Below, one piece after another: positions 1-7,887 of a DNA stretch of 64,000 nucleotides; within the stretch, counting starts at the first letter, position 1, and each line of letters starts with the position of its first letter. The notes under the pieces were generated by a model. The model had not been told where the DNA came from and did not search any database. It worked only from the letters and a program-made list of their open reading frames with translations. Origin of the DNA: Thiothrix fructosivorans. GTDB taxonomy: Bacteria; Pseudomonadota; Gammaproteobacteria; Thiotrichales; Thiotrichaceae. Location of the stretch: the NCBI RefSeq assembly GCF_017349355.1, contig NZ_JAFMPM010000006.1, forward strand, positions 496,001-560,000. The letters run 5' to 3'. The position numbers and the translations under genes are program-made.

Positions 1-2
1 GC

Positions 3-590
3 GTGGAAGCCACGCTTGGGGTATTCAACCCGCTGGATGGTCAAGAATCCAATGGCAAATCCACGGGTGACGGCGGACAACCGGGCTTGCACGGCAAAAT
101 CAGCTACGACGTGGACAATGGCAATGGAGTCAAAACCCACTTATCTGCCAGCGCCCTGAACCAGAAAGTCAAACTCTCCAACGGTCAGAAGCCTAGCATC
201 CAAGGCACGGATGTCTTTGCACGCGTAGACATCAACAAAGCCAGCCTTGCGGGCGGCTACTTCCAAGGCGAAGGCATGGATACGCTGGGCATTGGCGGTA
301 TCGTGTTCCCCGGCTTCAGCAGCACTACGGGTGAAGCGGAAAAAGCCAAAGGTTACATGGCTCAAGCATCTTACAAGCTCAACAAAACCAAGCTGGGCGT
401 GAACTACGCGCAAAGCAAGCAAACCAACCTCACCAAAGTCAAAAACGACAAGGTAACACTGGGCGCTTACCACAGCTTGACCGATAACCTCACGCTAGTT
501 GGGGAAGTATCGCAACAGAAAAGTGAGCTGGACGGCAAAGGTACGGATAAATCCGGCACGGTCGCCGTGGGCGCAATGTTCTCCTTCTAA
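3..590 (+). CDS. Gram-negative porin, C-terminal part (5' end outside window)
   Basis: The reading frame is open from the window edge, so only the last 195 or so residues are visible. It has alternating polar/apolar strands typical of an outer-membrane beta-barrel (segments such as KGYMAQASYKLNKTKLGVNY and KVTLGAYHSLTDNLTLVGEV) and ends in a terminal phenylalanine (VGAMFSF), the BAM recognition signature of trimeric porins. It would be a diffusion channel in the outer membrane. Substrate specificity cannot be told from this fragment. It lies directly upstream of the PQQ operon. PQQ dehydrogenases act in the periplasm, so co-location may be functional, but that is inference. Confidence 0.8.
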   Translation: MEATLGVFNPLDGQESNGKSTGDGGQPGLHGKISYDVDNGNGVKTHLSASALNQKVKLSNGQKPSIQGTDVFARVDINKASLAGGYFQGEGMDTLGIGGIVFPGFSSTTGEAEKAKGYMAQASYKLNKTKLGVNYAQSKQTNLTKVKNDKVTLGAYHSLTDNLTLVGEVSQQKSELDGKGTDKSGTVAVGAMFSF

Positions 591-624
591 CCAACCTTTC
601 GCCAACCTCATCACGGGCATACTG
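591..624 (+). promoter_or_regulatory. Shared upstream motif, copy 1 (before pqqA)
   Basis: A 34-nt block that begins CCAACCTTTC, continues with CCAACC and ends in CATACTG. It matches a block at 1972-2005 before pqqC at about 26 of 34 positions, with the two ends best conserved. It sits 40 nt upstream of pqqA. It may be a promoter or activator site that co-regulates pqqAB and pqqCDE; its role is inferred only from position and duplication. Confidence 0.4.
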
Positions 625-664
625 TAACCTCACCTTAAACCCTTAATCGAGAAGGAGATAGCTT

Positions 665-751
665 ATGAAAAAGTCACTGAAATGGACTAAGCCAGCATTC
701 AACGAAATGCGCTACGGTTTCGAGATTAACCTGTACATCATGAACCGTTAA
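665..751 (+). CDS. pqqA: PqqA, precursor peptide of PQQ
   Basis: A 28-residue peptide ([20 protein letters not shown] followed by INLYIMNR). It carries the invariant Glu20 and Tyr24 in the E-x-x-x-Y arrangement. In the established pathway these two side chains are cross-linked by PqqE, with PqqD as chaperone, and become the PQQ skeleton. The start follows a strong Shine-Dalgarno sequence (GAAGGAGATAGCTT). It is the first gene of pqqABCDE and ends 2 nt before the pqqB start. The length and motif leave little doubt. Confidence 0.95.
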   Translation: MKKSLKWTKPAFNEMRYGFEINLYIMNR

Positions 752-753
752 TC

Positions 754-1671
754 TTGTTTACCTTGGTACTCGGTTCTGCGGCGGGGGGTGGATTTCCCCA
801 GTGGAACTGTAATTGCCCAATGTGTACCGGGGAGCGGACGGGTGACATTGTTGCCCGTTCGCGCACCCAGTCCTCGATTGCGGTTTCCACCGACAAAGTG
901 AACTGGTTGCTGGTGAATGCCTCGCCAGACATCCGTACCCAACTCAACGCTAATCACGCATTGCTGCAACCTGCTCGCCACTTACGCGATACAGGCATTG
1001 TGGCGGTGATGCTGGCTGATAGCCAAATTGACCATACCACGGGCTTGCTGATTTTGCGTGAAAGCAAGCAGCCACTGGAATTGTATTGCACCGATAGCGT
1101 CTACGAAGACCTGACCACAGGCTTCCCGATTTTGAACATGCTGGAACATTATTGCGGGGTGAATCGCCACGCGCTGCCGCTGGATGGCGCTGCGTTCAGC
1201 ATTCCCGGTTTGGATAATTTACGCATCACCCCCGTAGGCTTGCACAGCAAAGCGCCGCCGTATTCCCCGCATCGCCATAACCCCGGTATCGGCGATAACG
1301 TTGGCTTCTGGTTTGAAGACACTGCCACAGGCGGCAAGCTGTTTTATGCGCCCGGTTTGGGTGAAATCGAAGCGCACTTGCAACCGTTCTTTGCCAACGC
1401 CGATTGCGTGCTGGTGGATGGGACGTGTTGGACAGATGACGAAATGTTACGCCGTAAAGTCGGCACGAAACCCGCGCTGGACATGGGACACCTGTCGCAA
1501 TCGGGTGAAGGCGGCATGATGGAATGGCTGGCAAACTTCCCCGACACCCGCAAGATTCTGATTCACATCAACAACACCAACCCGATTCTGGAAGAGACTT
1601 CGCCCGAACGTGCTGAACTGGCTGCTGCGGGGATTGAGGTTTCATTTGATGGGATGTTGTTGGCGTTGTAG
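754..1671 (+). CDS. pqqB: PqqB, PQQ biosynthesis metallo-beta-lactamase-fold protein
   Basis: 305 residues opening [20 protein letters not shown], the diagnostic PqqB N-terminus with the CNCxxC cysteines. The family has a metallo-beta-lactamase fold and is thought to hydroxylate a tyrosine-derived intermediate of PQQ synthesis. The start is a TTG at 754; no ATG or GTG lies in frame near the homologous N-terminus. Its ribosome site would be inside the end of pqqA, so translation is probably coupled to pqqA. Length is normal for the family. Confidence 0.95.
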   Translation: MFTLVLGSAAGGGFPQWNCNCPMCTGERTGDIVARSRTQSSIAVSTDKVNWLLVNASPDIRTQLNANHALLQPARHLRDTGIVAVMLADSQIDHTTGLLILRESKQPLELYCTDSVYEDLTTGFPILNMLEHYCGVNRHALPLDGAAFSIPGLDNLRITPVGLHSKAPPYSPHRHNPGIGDNVGFWFEDTATGGKLFYAPGLGEIEAHLQPFFANADCVLVDGTCWTDDEMLRRKVGTKPALDMGHLSQSGEGGMMEWLANFPDTRKILIHINNTNPILEETSPERAELAAAGIEVSFDGMLLAL

Positions 1672-1698
1672 GAGCATGAGTTTGCTGGTTGCATTTAC

Positions 1699-1923
1699 CG
1701 CCTCACTCCGAACTTCCCCCCATCCCCAGCCCTTCCCCCGCAAGGGGTGAAGGGAGCTAAGATTTTCAAGTGCTACGGTTCTGGAATCACGAAATCTTGA
1801 ACCATCAAGCAGTCGCCATACAACAAATTCGCCAAGCTCTACACGAGCAGTCGCAGCACCTCTTGCCCCCTTCACCCCTTGCGGGGGAAGGGCTGGGGAT
1901 GGGGGGAAGTTCGGAGTGAGGCG
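1699..1923. repeat. 56-bp perfect inverted repeat element in the pqqB-pqqC gap
   Basis: Arm 1699-1754 (starting CGCCTCACTCCGAACTTCCC) is the exact reverse complement of arm 1868-1923, with a 113-nt spacer. The arms are C-rich/G-rich (CCCTTCACCCCTTGCGGGGG). The right arm recurs at 58771-58821 and the outer tip of the left arm at 58650-58668, so this is a dispersed element of MITE or REP type. It fills most of the 364-nt gene-free stretch between pqqB and pqqC and could fold into a long hairpin in the pqq transcript. Confidence 0.85.
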
Positions 1924-1971
1924 ATGAAGATAACCACCAAACTTGTATAAATACTCATGACCTAATCCCAA

Positions 1972-2005
1972 CCAACCTTTCTCCAACCCCGCCCCTTCCA
2001 TACTG
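1972..2005 (+). promoter_or_regulatory. Shared upstream motif, copy 2 (before pqqC)
   Basis: Second copy of the block seen at 591-624: CCAACCTTTC, then CCAACC, ending CATACTG. It lies 30 nt upstream of the pqqC start and just downstream of the inverted repeat element. It could give pqqCDE its own promoter after the operon was split by the repeat. Confidence 0.4.
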
Positions 2006-2035
2006 CCGGTAATCTTTGGGAGAGGAGACAGACAC

Positions 2036-2779
2036 ATGACAACACCGTGGACACCCGCCGAATTTGAACAGCAATTACGCTCGTTAGGCCGCTATTACCA
2101 CACCCACCACCCGTTCCAAACCATGATGTACGCAGGCAAACTCAATGCCGCACAACTACGGGGTTGGGTAGCAAACCGCTTCTATTATCAGGTGACGATT
2201 CCGCGCAAAGATGCGGCGCTGCTATTTAACTGCCCTGATCGCGAGGTACGCCGCGTGTGGATTCAGCGCATTCTGGATCATGATGGTGGTCCCGCGACTG
2301 ACCACATTTCCAACGGCGGCATTGAAGCGTGGCTGCGCTTGGGTGAAGCTTGTGGCGTGCCGCGTGAGGAATTGCTCGATCAGCGCCACGTATTGCCGGG
2401 GGTGCGTTTCGCGGTGGATGCGTACATCAATTTCGTGCATCAAGCCGATTGGCGCGAAGGCGTGTGTTCCTCGCTGACCGAATTGTTCGCGCCGACCGCA
2501 CACCGCCAACGCCTGCAAAGCTGGCCTGACCATTACCCGTGGATTGATAACGCGGGCTTGCAATATTTCCGTAACCGCTTGACTGAAGCGCACCGCGATG
2601 TCGATCACGGGCTGGCGCTGACCTTGCAGCATTTCACCACCGTGGAACAACAGCAACGCGCCTTGCAAATCCTCAAATTCAAGCTGGATGTGTTGTGGAC
2701 AATGTTGGATGCCATGTATTTGGCGTACATTCAAGACATGCCGCCGTACTTCAATATTGAGGAAACCAACCATGAGTGA
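2036..2779 (+). CDS. pqqC: PqqC, pyrroloquinoline-quinone synthase
   Basis: 247 residues, the usual length. The family catalyses the last step of PQQ synthesis, ring closure and eight-electron oxidation of AHQQ using O2 and no cofactor. The sequence shows the family hallmark stretch [15 protein letters not shown] near residues 19-33, followed by WVANRFYYQ and [10 protein letters not shown] good ribosome site (GGGAGAGGAGAC) precedes the ATG. The stop overlaps the start of pqqD by 8 nt, indicating coupling. Confidence 0.96.
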   Translation: MTTPWTPAEFEQQLRSLGRYYHTHHPFQTMMYAGKLNAAQLRGWVANRFYYQVTIPRKDAALLFNCPDREVRRVWIQRILDHDGGPATDHISNGGIEAWLRLGEACGVPREELLDQRHVLPGVRFAVDAYINFVHQADWREGVCSSLTELFAPTAHRQRLQSWPDHYPWIDNAGLQYFRNRLTEAHRDVDHGLALTLQHFTTVEQQQRALQILKFKLDVLWTMLDAMYLAYIQDMPPYFNIEETNHE

Positions 2780-3044
2780 CACGCTCAACAGCAAGCCGGG
2801 AATTGCGCTCGGTTACCGCTTGCAATGGGAAGAAGTGCAGCAATGCCATGTGCTGCTCTACCCCGAAGGCATGGTGCAATTGAACGACACCGCCGCCGCG
2901 ATTCTGGCGTTTTGCGACGGCAAACGTAGCGTGCTTGGCGTGATTGCCGCGCTGGAAAACGAATACGAGGCGGAAGACTTACGCGAAGACGTGGTAGCGT
3001 TCCTGCACGAAGCAGTCGATCGTGGGTGGGTGCGTTATGGCTAA
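2772..3044 (+). CDS. pqqD: PqqD, PqqA-binding chaperone
   Basis: 90 residues beginning [20 protein letters not shown]. PqqD binds the PqqA peptide and presents it to the radical SAM enzyme PqqE. The small winged-helix-like fold with [19 protein letters not shown] and [17 protein letters not shown] matches the family. I chose the ATG at 2772 because it gives the family length, although the frame is open further upstream inside pqqC. It overlaps pqqC by 8 nt and pqqE by 8 nt. Confidence 0.94.
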   Translation: MSDTLNSKPGIALGYRLQWEEVQQCHVLLYPEGMVQLNDTAAAILAFCDGKRSVLGVIAALENEYEAEDLREDVVAFLHEAVDRGWVRYG

Positions 3045-4137
3045 ACCACCTCCACCGCTGTGGCTGCTCGCGGAAGTTACCCATTCCTGCCCGTTGCAAT
3101 GCCCGTATTGCAGCAACCCACTCGATTTGATCCCCAAAAAAGACGAACTCGATACCGAAAACTGGTTGCGCGTCTTGCATGAAGCACGGCAAATTGGCGC
3201 GGCACAACTCGGCTTTTCCGGCGGCGAACCCTTGGTGCGCAAGGATTTGGAAGTGCTGATCGGTGCAGCTCGCAAGCTGGGCTTTTACAGCAACCTGATC
3301 ACCTCCGGTATTGGCATGGATGCGGAACGGGTGGAACGTTTCCGCGAACTGGGGCTGGATCATATTCAGGTCAGCTTCCAAGCCGACGATGCCGTGTTGA
3401 ACGATTATCTGGCAGGCACGCATTCGTTCCAGCACAAGCTCGACATGGCGCGGGCAGTGAAGGCGAACGGCTACCCGATGGTGCTGTGTTTCGTGATTCA
3501 TCGGCAAAATATCGGGCAAGTCCGCCAAATGCTTGATTTAGCCGCCGAATTGCAAGCCGATTACGTGGAACTGGCGACGGCGCAATACGAAGGCTGGGCG
3601 TTGCTCAACCGCGATCACCTGTTGCCCACGCAAGCGCAAGTACGCGAAGCCGAACGCATTGCCCACGAATATCAGGCCAAGCTCAAAGGCAAGATGCGCA
3701 TTTACTACGTGGTGCCGGATTATTACGAAAACCGCCCGAAACCGTGCGTCGGCGGCTGGGGACGGGTGTTTCTGGCAGTTGCGCCGGATGGGTTGGCGTT
3801 GCCGTGCCATTCTGCACGCGGCTTGCCGGGGCTGGAATTGCACAATGTGCGCGAGCGCAGCATTGAGTGGATTTGGAACGAATCGCCCGGTTTCAACCAT
3901 TTCCGAGGCGAAGGCTGGATGAAAGAGCCTTGCCGCACGTGTGATGAGCGCGAAAAGGATTTCGGCGGCTGCCATTGTCAGGCGTTCAAGCTGACTGGCG
4001 ACCCGACCAATGCTGACCCGACTTGCGCGAAATCACCGCACCATCATTTGGTAGAAAAAGCGATTGATACCAGCGAGTTGGGCATCATTACCAGCAAACC
4101 TATCGTGTTCCGGCAACGTAATAAAAATTCAAAATAA
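3037..4137 (+). CDS. pqqE: PqqE, radical SAM enzyme that cross-links PqqA
   Basis: 366 residues from the ATG at 3037 ([18 protein letters not shown]). A GTG 15 nt upstream is possible but less likely. Cys18, Cys22 and Cys25 form the radical SAM CxxxCxxC motif. The C-terminal third is a SPASM domain with its cysteines (PCVGGWG, LPCHSARG, CRTCDE, GGCHCQ, PTCAK) for auxiliary Fe-S clusters. The enzyme makes the Glu-Tyr carbon-carbon bond in PqqA. Past the SPASM domain the tail (ELGIITSKPIVFRQRNKNSK) runs into AT-rich DNA, which may have replaced the original 3' end. A degraded second copy of the region 3889-4069 lies at 6182-6362. Confidence 0.95.
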   Translation: MAKPPPPLWLLAEVTHSCPLQCPYCSNPLDLIPKKDELDTENWLRVLHEARQIGAAQLGFSGGEPLVRKDLEVLIGAARKLGFYSNLITSGIGMDAERVERFRELGLDHIQVSFQADDAVLNDYLAGTHSFQHKLDMARAVKANGYPMVLCFVIHRQNIGQVRQMLDLAAELQADYVELATAQYEGWALLNRDHLLPTQAQVREAERIAHEYQAKLKGKMRIYYVVPDYYENRPKPCVGGWGRVFLAVAPDGLALPCHSARGLPGLELHNVRERSIEWIWNESPGFNHFRGEGWMKEPCRTCDEREKDFGGCHCQAFKLTGDPTNADPTCAKSPHHHLVEKAIDTSELGIITSKPIVFRQRNKNSK

Positions 4138-4154
4138 CAATTTTTACTCATTAT

Positions 4155-4185
4155 AAACCTACTTTTTTAAAGGATCAGTAGGTTT
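4155..4185. terminator. Hairpin between pqqE and the convergent lipoprotein gene
   Basis: AAACCTACT at 4155-4163 pairs perfectly with AGTAGGTTT at 4177-4185 around a 13-nt loop. It lies between convergent genes and contains the stop codon of the minus-strand lipoprotein gene. It may terminate both transcripts, although neither side carries a long T-run. Confidence 0.45.
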
Positions 4186-4419
4186 ATTGCATACAAGTTC
4201 TTGAAAACAACCACAGGCATCCATTTTACTAATTATCTCACCATCTGGACAAAAACTAGGTGCAACGGGTGGTATTTCATGCCTACAACTTGGAGAAATA
4301 GACTGACATGAGGATGGCAACGGTAAAGAATTTGTGTGAGATGATGAAATCATTGGCTCATAACAAGCTGTTAATAAACTTGCTAGCATCAAAAAAATAA
4401 GAACAATCTTATATTTCAT
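4159..4419 (-). CDS. Small cysteine-rich lipoprotein, unknown function
   Basis: 86 residues. The N-terminus is a lipoprotein signal (MKYKIVLIFLMLASLLTAC) with lipobox LLTAC. The mature part is short and cysteine-rich (SCQSISPSCRH, then FCPDGEIISKMDACGCFQEL and VC), which suggests a compact disulfide-bonded domain. The C-x-D-G...D-x-C-G-C pattern faintly recalls small secreted inhibitor folds, but I do not recognise a family. It lies 78 nt downstream of the neprosin-family gene in the same orientation and inside the AT-rich island, so the two may be co-transcribed. An inhibitor or partner role would be speculation. Confidence 0.65.
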   Translation of the reverse strand: MKYKIVLIFLMLASLLTACYEPMISSSHTNSLPLPSSCQSISPSCRHEIPPVAPSFCPDGEIISKMDACGCFQELVCNKPTDPLKK

Positions 4420-4446
4420 CTTGATATTTCCTCATAAAGTTAGTCA

Positions 4447-4480
4447 AACAGGCATTCTAATGCAAGTGAGAATACCTGTT
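4447..4480 (-). terminator. Stem-loop after the neprosin-family gene
   Basis: AACAGGCATTCT at 4447-4458 pairs with AGAATACCTGTT at 4469-4480 (12 bp with one G-U pair, 10-nt loop). It lies just past the stop of the 4498-5811 gene and could attenuate read-through into the small lipoprotein gene. No T-run follows. Confidence 0.4.
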
Positions 4481-4497
4481 TGTTAGAATTAGAACAT

Positions 4498-5811
4498 CTA
4501 TTGGCTCTTACATTGGCTATTATAACCAGAACCACCAAAATAAAAATAAGTACCCCATGAACCAGTACTAGGTGTAACGGTAATATCATAACACTTAGCA
4601 TTTGTTCGTGATACTGTAAGTTTTGACTTTGTCCAAACATTAGATGTATTAAGGTAACGAATATTACGGGTATACGCAGCTTTTTTATAACCTAGTTGAG
4701 GAAATGCACCGCTGCCCATATCAGTACTTGTGTGAGCTTTATCAACAGCATCAAGAATTTCCCCTCCCCAATCAACACTACTTGCTTGATTCTTCAAGCC
4801 ATTACTGTCAAACAACTTGCTTGGGTAATAACCAACCCACATATCACCATACTTTAACCACCAATTTCCATTGACACTATCTCTTTGCCATCTGAGAGTT
4901 ATTTCATACTGATTACCATTTGTAGAGCTATAATTAGAAAACTTACCTCCTAACACAATTGCATTATTAGTTTGAACAAATTTGCCACAATCATGATTGT
5001 AACACCCACCAGTACCATAATTATCTGGTGTAAAATAAATAAATAATCGCGAATTATAATCACCGTATTTTAACTTGTAATTTTGCCATCCTGCTTCAAG
5101 TGTTTCTAAATATTTACCAGTTCCTCTAGTTACCCACGTTTGAGATAAAGAAAATTCTCCTGCAGTCTCGGTATAAGGGCTCCAAAGATTAAAAATTGCT
5201 TCCTGCCCCCAATTACTTATATTTTGATAGGCATGAGCATACTTATGTTTATATGAGGATGCTGCTGAAGAAGACGCATTGCTAGAAGATATTAACTCAC
5301 TCGGTACTTTCTGGAGAAACTCATTGATACTGTTAAAACGTTTTATTTGTTCAACAGTTACCATTAAAATAGGAATAGAATTTTTTGGGCAAGACATCTC
5401 GTTTCCCATTGGATCAAGCCCACCAGTGAGCACAAAAGCTGGCTCTTTTCCATTTGAGGTACTACTGGTATTTGTAGACAACGAATTTACTTTCATATCA
5501 GAATCATCAATAGGATCATCAGGTGGTAAGTCTAACGCAGCCATCGGAGCGGATGATAAACCCACTGTTTTTGATGAACGTAATGCAGGCTGTGAATAAA
5601 TATTTACACAACTGACGGTTTCACCATTTTTAATAAAACGATGAACAACTTGTGTTTCCGTATAAAGATCTATCACATATTGTTGCATTGCTTTAGTTTT
5701 TACAGCATCTGCATTTGCCGAAGTATTTGTTTGTGCATCATTTGCTAATACATTGCCCGTAGCACAAGAGAAACCAATAAACAATATAAGCTTCAAATAA
5801 TCCGCTTTCAT
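4498..5811 (-). CDS. Neprosin-family secreted glutamic peptidase
   Basis: 437 residues with a signal peptide (MKADYLKLILFIGFSCATGN, then VLAND). Residues about 40-80 resemble the neprosin activation peptide (NGETVSCVNIYSQPALR; plant members have a DCVxIxxQPA motif). Residues about 195-437 match the neprosin (DUF239) catalytic domain: LEAGWQ, RLFIYFTPDNYGTGGCYN, CGKFVQT, GNWWLKYGD, GYYPSKLF, DWGGEI, HTSTDMGSGAFP. The two glutamates that are catalytic in characterised neprosin correspond to Glu239 and Glu351 here, spaced as in the family. It is probably an exported proline-cleaving zymogen. Codon and base composition are far more AT-rich than the neighbours, a sign of transfer. Confidence 0.85.
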   Translation of the reverse strand: MKADYLKLILFIGFSCATGNVLANDAQTNTSANADAVKTKAMQQYVIDLYTETQVVHRFIKNGETVSCVNIYSQPALRSSKTVGLSSAPMAALDLPPDDPIDDSDMKVNSLSTNTSSTSNGKEPAFVLTGGLDPMGNEMSCPKNSIPILMVTVEQIKRFNSINEFLQKVPSELISSSNASSSAASSYKHKYAHAYQNISNWGQEAIFNLWSPYTETAGEFSLSQTWVTRGTGKYLETLEAGWQNYKLKYGDYNSRLFIYFTPDNYGTGGCYNHDCGKFVQTNNAIVLGGKFSNYSSTNGNQYEITLRWQRDSVNGNWWLKYGDMWVGYYPSKLFDSNGLKNQASSVDWGGEILDAVDKAHTSTDMGSGAFPQLGYKKAAYTRNIRYLNTSNVWTKSKLTVSRTNAKCYDITVTPSTGSWGTYFYFGGSGYNSQCKSQ

Positions 5812-6144
5812 AAATAAAACCTCAATTAAAAATCAGAGCGATTAACAATAAAATATAATATTCTTCTTATTGAAAAAATACCCCATCATGCCATGAATAA
5901 CTAAAATGACATGCTGACTATTAAAACTGACCTATAAGCAGGATTACATATTGACTTTATAAGGCTTGCACACTAACAAACCATATTCCTTCTTGATTAA
6001 CAAGAGTTACTCTAAATTTACAAAAACATTTATAATCTTTATATATAATAATACATTTAATTACAATGTAATTAATTAGTACATTTTATTAAAAATAATC
6101 TAATAATTGGTATACTTCAGGTTTCTGTCTTTAAGCGGAACGGA
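5812..6144. other. AT-rich gene-free stretch upstream of the neprosin-family gene
   Basis: About 330 nt of very AT-rich DNA. It must hold the promoter of the minus-strand neprosin-family gene. I see runs such as TTTATATATAATAATACATT but no convincing coding frame, tRNA or attachment site. The right edge abuts the pqqC/pqqE pseudogene. Confidence 0.6.
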
Positions 6145-6385
6145 ATCAATAACGCAGACTTGCAATATTTCCGCACCGGATGGTTTCAACCATTTCCGGT
6201 GCGAAGGCGGGATGAAAGAGCCGTGCCGCACGTGTGATGAGCGTGAAAAGGATTTCGGCGGCTACCATTCTCAGGCGTTCAAGCTGACCGGCGACCCGAC
6301 CAATGCTGACCCGACTTGCGCGAAATCACCGCACCATCATTTGGTGGAAAAAGCGATTGATAAATCTAAAAGTAAATTACTGTAA
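6145..6385 (+). pseudogene. Decayed pqqC-pqqE chimera
   Basis: Positions 6145-6174 encode [10 protein letters not shown], matching Pqq[11 protein letters not shown] (2543-2572). Positions 6182-6362 then match pqqE 3889-4069 without indels. The two parts are in different frames, so the piece is non-functional. SPASM cysteines are lost (GGCHCQ became GGYHSQ). The tail diverges after VEKAID. This is a remnant of a second pqq copy with everything between pqqC and late pqqE deleted, and it marks the right edge of the AT-rich island. Confidence 0.85.
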
Positions 6386-6415
6386 CAATCCTTACGGTAA
6401 TCGCTTACTTGAAAC

Positions 6416-6859
6416 TCACGGCATATACTGCGCCCGCATCCCAAACACTGCCCCAATCGCAGGCGGGAATACTGCCGTACTGGGTCCTTTAAATTCAAAC
6501 ACGCCTTTATCGGTCTGCACCGTCAGCGTTTCATTGCCAGCAATCGGCGGCAGATTCAACTCCGTGGATTTTACCCGCGTAAAATCAGCATCGTGCAACG
6601 CCCTCACCAAGCCATCGAATTGCGCCTGTGTAATCGTACCCATTTTGGTTTCCAGCAGCGTACCGCCGTGTATGCTTTTGGTAACGTATTTGGTTTGCAG
6701 CGTATTATTCACAGTCAACGTCCAATCATGCCAATAAGACGGCGCAACTGCCCCCGTGGTGGAGACAAACGCGACCGATTGAATGGTCGGCGCTGGGGCG
6801 GGTGGTGTCACACAGCCCAGCAAGATCAGCGGTAAGCACCACGTAGCTAAGATTTTCAT
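6416..6859 (-). CDS. Small lipoprotein, unknown function
   Basis: 147 residues from the ATG at 6859, which has a GGGAGA ribosome site; the longer upstream frame has none. The N-terminus is a lipoprotein signal (MKILATWCLPLILLGC). The mature domain (YWHDWTLTVNNTLQTKYVTK, later ADFTRVKSTELNLPP, ETLTVQTDKGVFEF) looks like a small beta-rich fold of the kind seen in DUF6438-type proteins, but I cannot assign it firmly. It stands alone between the pqq remnant and the cobalamin remnants. Confidence 0.6.
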   Translation of the reverse strand: MKILATWCLPLILLGCVTPPAPAPTIQSVAFVSTTGAVAPSYWHDWTLTVNNTLQTKYVTKSIHGGTLLETKMGTITQAQFDGLVRALHDADFTRVKSTELNLPPIAGNETLTVQTDKGVFEFKGPSTAVFPPAIGAVFGMRAQYMP

Positions 6860-6962
6860 GAGAATTCTCCCAATGGTTAATAACTTTCCCGCCTCCAATA
6901 TACGCCCCCGACAGGTATGATGCCTCTCCCCAAAACAAGGTAAAGGAAACGTCAGCACTGCA

Positions 6963-7084
6963 TTGTTCACCTACGTTCTACTGACAGAAACAGAGGCATT
7001 ACAAGCATACGAACGGCTCACCCAGCAGGGGATTTTCGTGCGATTGTTCCGGCAACTTTGGGCATTACGCTTCGGGTTGCCGGA
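6963..7084 (+). pseudogene. cobC (threonine-phosphate decarboxylase) C-terminal remnant
   Basis: The frame reads FTYVLLTETEALQAYERLTQ, then QGIFVRLFRQLWALRFGLPD. This matches the C-terminal part of CobC/CobD-type PLP aminotransferases (typical: ALxxxLxxxGILVRxF...LRFGLP). There is no start, no PLP site and no rest of the protein. It abuts the cobQ fragment in opposite orientation, so a deletion or inversion destroyed a cobalamin-synthesis locus here. Confidence 0.65.
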
Positions 7085-7085
7085 T

Positions 7086-7310
7086 TTAAACCTTACTTCG
7101 GCGAGCCTTTTGAACCGCTGCCTGCGCTTGCAAGGCTTGCGACCGCCCAATTTCGCCGCCATCGGGAGTGACGGCGCTATTCAACGCCATATTTTGCGGC
7201 TTAAATGGCACAACAGCTAAGCCGCGCCGTTTGAAGACACGGCACAGCCCCACCACTAACGTGCTTTTGCCAGCATCCGAAGTGCATCCCTGCACCCTCA
7301 AAGTTGGCAT
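7086..7310 (-). pseudogene. cobQ (cobyric acid synthase) N-terminal fragment
   Basis: The first 65 or so residues are clearly Cob[21 protein letters not shown] (P-loop of the dethiobiotin-synthetase-like domain), [12 protein letters not shown] and [15 protein letters not shown]. The frame then diverges and stops at 74 residues, whereas CobQ is normally about 480. Its ATG overlaps the btuM stop (TGATG), so it was once translationally coupled to btuM. It cannot be functional. Confidence 0.85.
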
Positions 7311-7870
7311 CAGACGGCTACATCAGACCGCGTTACCTGACGTACTGCAATGTGCAGCAACGTTGCCACGCTCAGATACAGACTCATTATATACAAACCG
7401 TGCGGCGCGTATTTCAGCAAAGATGCCATGAATCCTGCCACGCTAATCTCGGTAGATGTTCCCGACAGCACATAAAAACTCCCGCTGGAAATCACTTCCG
7501 CCACCGCAAAGCCCGCCACGACTGCTACCATCAACTTGCCCAAAGCCACCAGCGTTTCACCCTGATATTGCCCAGCCAACCAACGCCCCGCTGCAAACAA
7601 CGCACCATAAGCTGGAACTAATGCCACATAGGCTGACGACACACAGAAATTACTGACACCTAATTGCGAAACTGCCACATAGTCAATGGCTACTGCCATC
7701 GCCATGAACACACCAAACGCCAACACATTGCGCAGATAAAAACCTGCCAACAAGAACACCGCCCACGATGCATCCAGCAAATGGTCGCTCACATGAGCGC
7801 GGGTAATCAGCATGACCGCCAGCAAAATGCCGCCGACCAACCATTGGTTTTTCGTTGAAAGGGTAAACAT
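7310..7870 (-). CDS. btuM: BtuM-type vitamin B12 transporter
   Basis: 186 residues from the ATG at 7870. It has an AGGAG site 6 nt upstream, preferred over the in-frame ATGs at 7888 and 7876. About six hydrophobic helices span the protein, as in ECF S-component-like BtuM. The segment [20 protein letters not shown] contains Cys76, which aligns with the B12-coordinating cysteine (Cys80) of characterised BtuM that mediates decyanation. It sits immediately downstream of btuB under the cobalamin riboswitch. It probably moves B12 across the inner membrane in place of BtuCD, which is not in the window. Confidence 0.8.
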   Translation of the reverse strand: MFTLSTKNQWLVGGILLAVMLITRAHVSDHLLDASWAVFLLAGFYLRNVLAFGVFMAMAVAIDYVAVSQLGVSNFCVSSAYVALVPAYGALFAAGRWLAGQYQGETLVALGKLMVAVVAGFAVAEVISSGSFYVLSGTSTEISVAGFMASLLKYAPHGLYIMSLYLSVATLLHIAVRQVTRSDVAV

Positions 7871-7887
7871 AAACATCTCCTGTAACA

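Noticed and set aside
2688-2771. Longer pqqD from 2688
   Set aside because: The extra 28 residues lie inside pqqC and are not part of the PqqD family; the ATG at 2772 gives the normal length.
6303-6737. 144-codon plus-strand frame across the pqqE remnant and the opposite lipoprotein gene
   Set aside because: It joins unrelated segments; the minus-strand lipoprotein with lipobox and ribosome site explains the region better.
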